A DNA stretch of 6,010 nt from Acidobacteriota bacterium (GCA_003222375.1 QHVX01000157.1:21069-27078), one strand, 5' to 3'; shown: positions 1 through 4,801, counted from the stretch's first letter. Program-made: numbers and translations. The notes: generated by a model from the sequence alone, not told the origin.

Positions 1-126
1 TACGGCAAAGACGGTGCCTCGCAGGGTGCAACGTACTCAGGTGGCGCGACCACCCTCTTCGATTGCGACATCGTCTACTCCAACGGTACCTTCATTCAGT
101 ATCCGGAAGGCGTGCAGCAGCAGTAA
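1..126 (+). CDS. Type IV prepilin / GspG-like pseudopilin, copy 1 (3' end only)
   Basis: The window opens inside this gene in frame 1, and only the last 41 codons plus TAA (124-126) are present. The translated tail carries the same landmarks as the two full copies downstream: an SYGKDG-type turn (beginning at YGKDG), an FDCDIVY strand and a QYPEGVQ end. It is identical in protein sequence to the end of copy 3 (1235-1360), while the DNA differs at eight third-codon positions. The N-terminal signal and hydrophobic helix lie outside the window. It would be an exported subunit of a type IV pilus or type II secretion pseudopilus. It has a strong terminator just downstream. Family assignment rests on the full-length neighbours. 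Confidence 0.85.
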   Translation, partial: YGKDGASQGATYSGGATTLFDCDIVYSNGTFIQYPEGVQQQ

Positions 127-150
127 AGAGCGACAGTTTGCTCGAATCGA

Positions 151-179
151 AAGGCGTCCGATGTGGACGCCTTTTTTTT
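151..179 (+). terminator. Intrinsic terminator after pilin copy 1
   Basis: A 9-bp stem (AAGGCGTCC 151-159 with GGACGCCTT 165-173), a GATGT loop, and an unbroken run of eight T (172-179) form a textbook rho-independent terminator 24 nt after the copy 1 stop. It ends only about 30 nt before the start of copy 2, so copy 2 depends on read-through, processing, or a promoter hidden in this short gap. I saw no convincing promoter there. Confidence 0.9.
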
Positions 180-198
180 GACGCGAACTCGGGGCAAC

Positions 199-204
199 AG
201 GAGG
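199..204 (+). promoter_or_regulatory. Shine-Dalgarno site fixing the copy 2 start
   Basis: AGGAGG sits 5 nt before ATG 210. It decides the start, because the reading frame is open back to an ATG at 63, inside copy 1. Only the 210 start gives a canonical prepilin leader and has this perfect ribosome site. Copy 3 has the same AGGAGG at 856-861, 4 nt before its ATG. Confidence 0.85.
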
Positions 205-209
205 ATTTG

Positions 210-707
210 ATGAAGAGACAGAAGGGCTTCACGCTCATCGAGCTGCTGATCGTTGTGGCGATCATCGGCATCCTGGCCTCGATCGCCATTCCGAATCTCT
301 TGACTGCGATGCAGCGTTCGAAGCAGAAGAGAACGATGGCCGATATGCGGACCATCGGGACTGCCTGGGAAGCGCGCGCGACCGACGTCAACCGCTACAA
401 CGCCGCCGGCATGACTCTTCCCGCCGGCACGGTTACCGTCGACAACCTGATCTCGTTCCTCTCCCCGACGTACTGCAAGACGTTCCCACGCTGGGACGGC
501 TGGAGTAACAACTGGTCTCTTACTGCTGACCAGGCGTGGGGCGACAGCACGCGGGCCGCTCAGGTCTACGTGATCATCTCCTATGGCAAAGATGGCGCTT
601 CGGAGGGGAGCGCGTACACAGGCGGCGCGACATCCAACTTCGATTGCGACATCGTGTACGCCAACGGCAGCTTCGTTCAGTATCCCGAAGGCGTCCAGCG
701 GCAGTAA
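210..707 (+). CDS. Type IV prepilin / GspG-like pseudopilin, copy 2
   Basis: This is a 165-residue pilin-like subunit, made as a precursor, cut and N-methylated by prepilin peptidase, and assembled into a type IV pilus or pseudopilus at the inner membrane. A six-residue basic leader MKRQKG is followed by F7, the key Glu at +5 (E11), and a hydrophobic helix to about residue 32, then an amphipathic helix to about 58. The head domain has DGWSNNW (96-102) and SYGKDG (124-129), which resemble the DPWGNPY and SxGxDG blocks of GspG major pseudopilins. That relates the head to the T2SS GspG fold rather than a classical PilA. It has two cysteines, C89 and C146, whereas copy 3 has only the second. By eye it is roughly 82% identical to copy 3 (28 substitutions and one gap), with one change in the first 48 residues. 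No strong terminator follows. Whether it is the main fibre subunit or a minor one cannot be told here. Confidence 0.93.
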   Translation: MKRQKGFTLIELLIVVAIIGILASIAIPNLLTAMQRSKQKRTMADMRTIGTAWEARATDVNRYNAAGMTLPAGTVTVDNLISFLSPTYCKTFPRWDGWSNNWSLTADQAWGDSTRAAQVYVIISYGKDGASEGSAYTGGATSNFDCDIVYANGSFVQYPEGVQRQ

Positions 708-732
708 TTGTCAGTTTTGGAACTGGAGGCGC

Positions 733-747
733 GTCACAAAATGTCAC
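733..747 (+). repeat. Short direct repeat GTCAC x2 upstream of copy 3
   Basis: GTCAC at 733-737 and again at 743-747 are spaced exactly 10 bp start to start, about one helical turn. They lie roughly 90-105 bp upstream of the transcription start implied by the candidate sigma-54 promoter at 811-826, a usual distance for an enhancer-binding activator. The motif is short, so chance is a real alternative. Confidence 0.25.
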
Positions 748-810
748 CGGCTCTTTGAACAAAAACCGTTAAATCGCAGTAAACACAAGGCTTAGCGTAT
801 TGGGTTCCCA

Positions 811-826
811 TGGTATTTCAGTTGCG
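811..826 (+). promoter_or_regulatory. Candidate sigma-54 (RpoN) promoter of pilin copy 3
   Basis: TGGTAT, five bases, then TTGCG gives the GG-N10-GC spacing required for -24/-12 promoters (consensus TGGCAY-N5-TTGC). The match is TGG, A and Y in the -24 element and all of TTGC in the -12 element, with C-to-T at the fourth base. Transcription would start near 837, giving a leader of about 29 nt that contains AGGAGG. RpoN control of major pilin genes is known in several phyla. The rest of the 158-nt gap (708-865) is AT-richer than the genes and holds a weak 5-bp hairpin (712-725). Confidence 0.45.
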
Positions 827-865
827 ATCAGGTAGTAATCGGTCTCAACCTTAAAAGGAGGATTC

Positions 866-1360
866 ATGAAGAGACAGAAGGGCTTCACCCTCATCGAGCT
901 GCTGATCGTTGTCGCGATCATCGGCATCCTGGCGGCTATCGCCATTCCGAACCTTCTGACCGCCATGCAGCGGTCGAAGCAGAAGAGAACGATGGCCGAC
1001 ATGCGCACGATGGCGACCGCGTGGGAAGCGCGCGCGACCGACATCAACCGCTACAACGCTGCCGGTATCACAATGCCCAGCGGCTCGGTGACCATCGACA
1101 ACCTGACCACGTTCCTCTCCCCGACGTATGTCAAGACGTTCCCGCGTAAGGACGGCTGGGGCAACAACTGGGGTTTGGCTGCTGATCAGGCGTGGGGCGT
1201 CACGACTGCCGCGCAGGTCTATGTGATCATCTCCTACGGCAAAGACGGTGCCTCGCAGGGCGCAACATACTCAGGTGGCGCGACCACCCTCTTTGATTGC
1301 GACATCGTTTACTCCAACGGTACCTTCATTCAGTACCCCGAGGGCGTGCAACAGCAGTAA
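866..1360 (+). CDS. Type IV prepilin / GspG-like pseudopilin, copy 3
   Basis: This 164-residue precursor has the same MKRQKG leader, F7, Glu +5 (E11) and invariant hydrophobic helix as copy 2. The head has DGWGNNW (96-102), closer to the GspG DPWGNPY block than copy 2 is, and SYGKDG near 123-128. Position 89 is Val instead of Cys, leaving a single cysteine (C145). Its last 41 residues match the fragment at 1-126 exactly. The start is fixed by AGGAGG at 856-861 and by the canonical leader. It has the most complete set of expression signals of the array (candidate sigma-54 promoter, ideal ribosome site, strong terminator), so it may be the most tightly controlled copy. Prepilin class is certain. 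Pilus versus secretion pseudopilus is not, although the PilT gene opposite favours a pilus. Confidence 0.94.
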   Translation: MKRQKGFTLIELLIVVAIIGILAAIAIPNLLTAMQRSKQKRTMADMRTMATAWEARATDINRYNAAGITMPSGSVTIDNLTTFLSPTYVKTFPRKDGWGNNWGLAADQAWGVTTAAQVYVIISYGKDGASQGATYSGGATTLFDCDIVYSNGTFIQYPEGVQQQ

Positions 1361-1385
1361 CGACGCGCTTTCGGTTCGCGAGAGG

Positions 1386-1414
1386 AAGGGCGCCCCAAGG
1401 CGCCCTTTCTTTTT
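1386..1414 (+). terminator. Intrinsic terminator after pilin copy 3
   Basis: A perfect 9-bp stem (AAGGGCGCC 1386-1394 with GGCGCCCTT 1399-1407) with a four-base CCAA loop is followed by TTTCTTTTT (1406-1414). The T-tract overlaps the stop codon (TTA on the + strand, 1413-1415) of the convergent gene on the - strand. Read from the other strand the hairpin is followed by a mixed C/T stretch, so it would end - strand transcripts less well. Confidence 0.92.
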
Positions 1415-2030
1415 ACCGTTCGCCGAGCACTTTCGTCACGGAGTTCATCGCCGCGTACAGGCGGTCGTGGTACGCGGACGCGTCGCGATAGATCTGCTGG
1501 AACGCTCCGAGATCTTTCTGCGCGACGACGAGATTCACACCGTAAAGAAACGCCGCGTTGCCGTCGAGCGTGCGCAGATTCTCCGAAATCAGGATGAAGA
1601 ACGACCGCCGTCGATCGAGCGGAGCGAGCGCAATGATCGGCTGCATGGCCTCCAGCGGCGGTGCGGTCGTCTGCTGCGGATTGAGGATCACCACCGCCGG
1701 GAACTCCTGCATGTAGTAGTCGCGAGCCTGTTGTGCGGTCGGCATGTGAACCGGTTGGAATCCGATCAGCTTCGCCGCCTGCCGCAGCGCCGGCGAGTCG
1801 TTTCCGACGATCAACGCTTTCGCGCCGAAACCTTCGTCTTCTTCGGCAGCCGGGGCGCCCGCATCCGGTGACGCGCCAGGGACGGGAGCCGCCGCGCCTT
1901 CGAGCTTGCGGCGATCGACCGCCAGTTTCGTCTTGCATGCCGGACAGGGAAACGTCACTTCCTTCATCGGAAGCTTGGTTTCATCGAGCGACAGCGGTTT
2001 CTGGCAGGACGTGCAAACGATCTTGATCAT
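1413..2030 (-). CDS. Zinc-ribbon protein with degenerate receiver-like domain
   Basis: This 205-residue soluble protein begins with an MJ0042-type zinc ribbon, with CxxC at C6/C9 and CxxC at C29/C32. A low-complexity Ala/Pro/Glu linker (about 45-68) leads to a domain from about 70 to 200 whose pattern resembles a response-regulator receiver: a first strand KALIVGND (71-78), a strand PAVVILN ending at residue 117 where the phospho-acceptor Asp would sit but is Asn, FFILIS with the usual Ser/Thr at 149, and LVVAQKD with a candidate conserved Lys (172). It would therefore be a pseudo-receiver that cannot take phosphate in the normal way. It begins 3 nt after the pilT stop, so the two are almost certainly one operon and translationally linked. 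A role in controlling or localising the retraction ATPase is an inference. The receiver assignment is by eye and moderately sure; the zinc ribbon is clear. Confidence 0.85.
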   Translation of the reverse strand: MIKIVCTSCQKPLSLDETKLPMKEVTFPCPACKTKLAVDRRKLEGAAAPVPGASPDAGAPAAEEDEGFGAKALIVGNDSPALRQAAKLIGFQPVHMPTAQQARDYYMQEFPAVVILNPQQTTAPPLEAMQPIIALAPLDRRRSFFILISENLRTLDGNAAFLYGVNLVVAQKDLGAFQQIYRDASAYHDRLYAAMNSVTKVLGER

Positions 2031-2033
2031 GCC

Positions 2034-3125
2034 TTACTCGAGCAACGAGAGCATCGACTCGCCTTCGGTCTCCTTCTCCGGCTCCGGCGGAGCGTTATCG
2101 TCGGTCAACCGCAGCGCGAGATTGGTGGGGTTCGTCGCGTAGGCTAGCGCAATGTCCTTCGTGATGGTCCGGCCCAGCCAGAGCTTCTCCAGCTCGTCGT
2201 CGAACGTCTGCATACCGTCGACCTGACCATCGTGCATTGCGTCTGTGAGCGAGCGTCCCTCCGTCTCGCCTTTCATCACGTAGTCGCGAGTGCGCATCGT
2301 CGAAATGACGTAGCGGAACGACTGCGCGAAACGCGTGCGGACCTGCGGCTCCTGATCTTTCGGGAACACGCCCACGATGCGATCGACGGTCTTGGCCGCG
2401 TCGATCGTATGCAGCGTGGACAGCACCAGATGGCCGGTCTCGGCGGCTTCCATCGCGATCTCGATCGTCTCGACGTCGCGCATCTCGCCGATGAGGATGA
2501 CCTTCGGCGCCTGCCTGAGCGCCGCCCGCAGCGCGAGCGCGAAAGTCTTGGTGTCAGAGCCGACTTCGCGCTGATTGACCGTGGACTTGATGTGCCGGTG
2601 CATGTACTCGACCGGATCTTCGATCGTGATGATGTGGTAGGCGAAATCCTGATTCAGTTGATTGATGATCGCCGCCAGCGTCGTCGACTTACCCGAACCA
2701 GTGGGGCCGGTGACGAGGACGATGCCGTTCTTCAGCTTGCAAACATTGAACAACTCTTGCGGAAGCTTGAGACCTTCGAGCGACGGAATGCTGTCAGGAA
2801 TCACGCGCAGAACGATGGCGTATGTGCCCCGCTGCGTGAAGATGTTGACGCGGAAACGCTTCTTCTGCGGGATCGAGTACGACAGATCGACCGAGCCGTT
2901 CGCGAGCAAAGTGCGCGTCAGCTCGCGGTCGTTGCGCAGCATGTGCATCGCGATCATCTCGGTTTGATACGGAGTGAGACGCGGCAATCCGGGAAAGTTG
3001 ACCGCGGCAAGCTGGCCATCGACTTCCACCTGCGGCGGCCGGCCTACCGAAAAGTTGAGATCCGATACACGATCGGAGATTTTCAGCATCGCCTCGAGGA
3101 TGGCGTCGAGATTGAAGTTCTTCAT
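2034..3125 (-). CDS. pilT: PilT/PilU-family type IV pilus retraction ATPase
   Basis: A 363-residue hexameric secretion-superfamily ATPase that acts at the cytoplasmic base of type IV pili and powers pilin disassembly. The N-terminal PAS-like domain (about 1-110) includes SDLNFSVGRPP and FRVNIFTQRG. The motor has Walker A GPTGSGKST (140-148), the Asp box ITIEDPVEY (166-174), Walker B VILIGEMRD (209-217) and the His box GHLVLSTLHT (231-240), all intact. The C-terminal domain keeps GMQTFDDEL (304-312) but passes from FRYVI (270-274) directly to STMRTRDYV. Relatives normally have about 20 residues here, with a QRLLPR strand and a GRVAAxEIL strand. The C-terminal tail (about 343-363) is acidic. 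The canonical AIRNLIRE motif is replaced by a TRDYVMKGE variant known from non-proteobacterial PilTs. A purine-rich AAGGCAGGG lies just upstream of the start. The assignment is certain; PilT versus PilU subtype is less so. Confidence 0.95.
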   Translation of the reverse strand: MKNFNLDAILEAMLKISDRVSDLNFSVGRPPQVEVDGQLAAVNFPGLPRLTPYQTEMIAMHMLRNDRELTRTLLANGSVDLSYSIPQKKRFRVNIFTQRGTYAIVLRVIPDSIPSLEGLKLPQELFNVCKLKNGIVLVTGPTGSGKSTTLAAIINQLNQDFAYHIITIEDPVEYMHRHIKSTVNQREVGSDTKTFALALRAALRQAPKVILIGEMRDVETIEIAMEAAETGHLVLSTLHTIDAAKTVDRIVGVFPKDQEPQVRTRFAQSFRYVISTMRTRDYVMKGETEGRSLTDAMHDGQVDGMQTFDDELEKLWLGRTITKDIALAYATNPTNLALRLTDDNAPPEPEKETEGESMLSLLE

Positions 3126-3146
3126 GGACCCTGCCTTGGGCCACAG

Positions 3147-3152
3147 ATTGTA
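3147..3152 (-). promoter_or_regulatory. Candidate -10 box of the pilT operon
   Basis: On the - strand TACAAT lies 21 nt upstream of the pilT ATG. Transcription would start about position 3140, giving a leader of about 15 nt. No good -35 hexamer is visible 17 bp upstream, where the arm of the palindromic element sits. The same hexamer appears in mirror position before ruvX. Confidence 0.35.
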
Positions 3153-3163
3153 CAGCGGCCATA

Positions 3164-3238
3164 GTCATCCTGACCCCGCGGAGCGGGGGAAGGATCTCGC
3201 TCACGAGATCCTTCGCCGTCTGCGCGGCTCAGGATGAC
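3164..3238. repeat. REP/BIME-like palindromic element between divergent genes
   Basis: A 10-bp outer inverted repeat, GTCATCCTGA (3164-3173) with TCAGGATGAC (3229-3238), encloses a hairpin CCCCGC/GCGGGG (3174-3188), a perfect 10-bp hairpin AAGGATCTCG/CGAGATCCTT (3190-3213, loop CTCA), and a weaker GCCG/CGGC hairpin (3215-3228). Folded, it is a cloverleaf-like multibranch structure. The arm plus GAAGGATCTC motif is one I recall as a dispersed intergenic repeat in several environmental bacterial phyla, where it yields spurious peptides like ILSRAD...GS. It fills most of the 134-nt intergenic region (3126-3259). It has no T-tract, so it is not a simple terminator. It may insulate the divergent promoters or be a non-autonomous element moved by a REP-associated transposase elsewhere. 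Confidence 0.75.
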
Positions 3239-3247
3239 GGCGGCGCT

Positions 3248-3253
3248 TACAAT
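3248..3253 (+). promoter_or_regulatory. Candidate -10 box of ruvX (possibly leaderless)
   Basis: TACAAT is followed by six bases and then G3260, which is both the expected transcription start and the first base of the GTG start codon. This would give a leaderless or nearly leaderless mRNA. No Shine-Dalgarno lies at the proper distance before GTG 3260, which agrees with this. No -35 is recognisable. The alternative ATG 3269 would use the AGGGTG at 3257-3262 as a weak ribosome site. Confidence 0.35.
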
Positions 3254-3259
3254 CGTAGG

Positions 3260-3664
3260 GTGTCGATCATGGCTATCGACTACGGCAGCCGCCGGATCGG
3301 AATTGCCGTGAGCGACTCCGGAATCCTCGCTACCCCTCACTCGGTCGTGCCCAACGAAGGCGACGTGATCGCGACGCTGGCCGATCTTGCCCGACAGCTC
3401 GACGCCGACACGATCGTCGTCGGGGTCCCGCGGCGGCAGTTCCGCGATCGAGGCGAGGCGAAATTCCACGATTTCGCCGAGCGCCTGCGGCAGAGAACCT
3501 GCAAAGAGGTCGTGCTCTGGGACGAGTCGCTGACGACCGTCGATGCCGCCGAAAGGCTGCGCTCGGGCGGACGAAAGCGGCGCCAAGCAGACCGTGACAT
3601 CGACATGGCGGCAGCAGCGGTGATTCTGCAGTCGTATCTCGACGAGCAGCGGAGGCGGTCATAG
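3260..3664 (+). CDS. ruvX: RuvX/YqgF-family putative Holliday junction resolvase-like nuclease
   Basis: This 134-residue RNase H-fold protein belongs to the YqgF family, linked in other bacteria to pre-16S rRNA 5' end maturation and to Holliday-junction processing; it is cytoplasmic. The three acidic active-site positions are present: D7 in AIDYG, E89 in LWDESLTT, and D115 in DIDMAAAAVIL. The loop after VVGVP, usually LNMDGxE in relatives, is here RRQFRDRGE, so the family's usual Asn-Met-Asp-Gly is lost. Length is normal for the family. The GTG start at 3260 gives MSIMAIDYG, matching the usual first strand; ATG 3269 would drop three residues. The stop TAG (3662-3664) overlaps the proposed first codon of mltG, a common gene pair, so the two are likely co-transcribed. 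Confidence 0.92.
   Translation: MSIMAIDYGSRRIGIAVSDSGILATPHSVVPNEGDVIATLADLARQLDADTIVVGVPRRQFRDRGEAKFHDFAERLRQRTCKEVVLWDESLTTVDAAERLRSGGRKRRQADRDIDMAAAAVILQSYLDEQRRRS
3651..3655 (+). promoter_or_regulatory. Shine-Dalgarno GGAGG pointing to an ATA start for mltG
   Basis: GGAGG inside the last codons of ruvX lies 5 nt before ATA 3661, the same spacing used by the pilin genes here. No ATG, GTG or TTG in the mltG frame is served by it. The first such codon, TTG 3739, is 83 nt downstream and has no ribosome site. Confidence 0.6.
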
Positions 3665-4746
3665 CCCGCAGCGGGGCACGGCGCGGCGGCTGCCGCAAAT
3701 ATTTTCAATCGCTGGTCACGATTCTTTTCTTCGCAGCGTTGTTGGCCGCCGGCGGTGGCTACTTCCTGTGGCGCGCTCTGACCTCGCCGTACAAAGGCTA
3801 TCCGCAGCCGGTCAAAGACGTGGAAGTGCGAAAAGGCCAGCGCACCGCGATCATCCTCCGGCATCTACGCGAAGCAGGAGTTCTCCGCGACGAATACGTT
3901 CCGCTGATCTACATCAAAGTCGTCCGGCATGGCGAGTCGATTAAAGCGGGCATCTATGAATTCTCACGCCCCGTGACGGCAGCCGATGTCGTCGAGAAGC
4001 TGATACGAGGGGACGTGGCACTCAAGAGCGTGACCATTCGCGAAGGGCTCGATCGATTCTCGATCGGACGCCTCTTCGCCGCCGACGGCTTCGGCAAGCC
4101 TGCCGACTGGGACAGGCTGACCGCCGATCCGGAGTTGGTCCGCGATCTCGCGCCGCAAGCACAAACGCTCGAAGGCTACCTGTTTCCCGACACGTACAAA
4201 TTCAGTCCAGGAACGCCGCCGCAGACGATCGTGCACGCGATGGTGCAGAACTTCCGCAAGCACTTCGGTCCACAGATGGGCTACATCACAACCGGACTCA
4301 ATCTGCATCAGACGGTGACGCTCGCATCCATCGTCGAAAGTGAAGCGAAGCTGCCTGCCGAAAGGCCGCTGGTCGCGTCGGTCTACCTCAACCGCCTCAA
4401 CCGTCACATGCTCCTGGGCGCCGATCCGACCGTCATCTACGCGCTCAAGCTCGCCAATCGCTGGAGCGGAAACATTCACAAAGTCGACCTTCAAATCGAC
4501 TCGCCGTACAACACCTATCGGTATCCCGGCCTCCCGCCCGGCCCGATTGCGAACGCCGGAATGGCGTCGCTTCAAGCGGCCGCCGCCCCCACAAAAACGG
4601 CATTTCTGTACTTCGTGGCGCGTCACGACGGATCGCATGCCTTCGCGACAACCATCGACGAGCATAACCGGAACGTGCAGCAGTTTCAGGTGCAGTGGTA
4701 TCGCGATCAGCGCGCTGCCGCGGCAGCCTCAACTGCACCGAAATGA
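3661..4746 (+). CDS. mltG: Endolytic murein transglycosylase MltG (start probably ATA)
   Basis: A membrane-anchored lytic transglycosylase that cleaves nascent glycan strands in the periplasm and ends their elongation. From ATA 3661 it is 361 residues: a basic stretch ARSGARRGGCRK (2-13), one membrane helix (about 18-37), a LysM-like domain around KDVEVRKGQ and SVTIREGLDR, the LEGYLFPDTY block (170-179), the catalytic Glu in ASIVESEAK (E226, equivalent to E. coli E218), and DSPYNTY (280-286) followed by GLPPGP (290-295). The usual IANPG is IANAG. The first ordinary start codon is TTG 3739, which would give 335 residues but cut away the basic stretch and half the membrane helix. The frame is open back to a stop at 3595-3597, with only a CTG (3712) besides. 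I therefore prefer 3661, overlapping the ruvX stop. A sequence error at that base is the main alternative. Enzyme identity is certain; the start is moderately sure. Confidence 0.93.
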   Translation: MARSGARRGGCRKYFQSLVTILFFAALLAAGGGYFLWRALTSPYKGYPQPVKDVEVRKGQRTAIILRHLREAGVLRDEYVPLIYIKVVRHGESIKAGIYEFSRPVTAADVVEKLIRGDVALKSVTIREGLDRFSIGRLFAADGFGKPADWDRLTADPELVRDLAPQAQTLEGYLFPDTYKFSPGTPPQTIVHAMVQNFRKHFGPQMGYITTGLNLHQTVTLASIVESEAKLPAERPLVASVYLNRLNRHMLLGADPTVIYALKLANRWSGNIHKVDLQIDSPYNTYRYPGLPPGPIANAGMASLQAAAAPTKTAFLYFVARHDGSHAFATTIDEHNRNVQQFQVQWYRDQRAAAAASTAPK

Positions 4747-4757
4747 GGGCAGGCCGG

Positions 4758-4766
4758 TGGTAGAAT
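4758..4766 (+). promoter_or_regulatory. Candidate extended -10 promoter of the kinase-like gene
   Basis: TG-G-TAGAAT is an extended -10 box placed 12 nt after the mltG stop, with no clear -35. Transcription would begin near 4773 with a leader of about 29 nt. GGAG (4790-4793), 8 nt before GTG 4802, is the ribosome site. No terminator is seen after mltG, so read-through from mltG is also possible. Confidence 0.4.
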
Positions 4767-4801
4767 ATCGTCCACCCAAATAGAACTCCGGAGTCAAAAA
4801 A

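Noticed and set aside
63..209. Upstream extension of the copy 2 pilin frame to ATG 63
   Set aside because: It would run out of frame through copy 1 and a terminator. ATG 210 has a perfect AGGAGG and gives the canonical prepilin leader.
756..785. Sigma-70 promoter from TTGAAC with AGTAAA 17 bp on
   Set aside because: The -10 match is only three of six, and the sigma-54-type element closer to the gene is a better fit.
1330..1938. Second minus-strand frame overlapping the zinc-ribbon gene
   Set aside because: It is rich in Arg and Gly with no domain. The other frame has an obvious CxxC...CxxC ribbon and operon spacing.
2232..3164. 310-codon open frame on the + strand opposite pilT
   Set aside because: It is an antisense shadow of a clear PilT gene in GC-rich DNA: Arg-rich composition, no recognisable domain and no ribosome site.
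3190..3213. 10-bp hairpin read as a rho-independent terminator
   Set aside because: No T-tract on either strand, it sits upstream of both flanking genes, and it is nested inside a larger inverted repeat.
3122..3586. Minus-strand open frame across the palindromic element and ruvX
   Set aside because: It contains a translated REP-like repeat (VILSRADGEGS) and antisense ruvX sequence, a familiar spurious-gene pattern.
3739..3741. TTG as the mltG start
   Set aside because: No ribosome site, and it would remove the basic stretch and half of the membrane helix. Kept only as an alternative.
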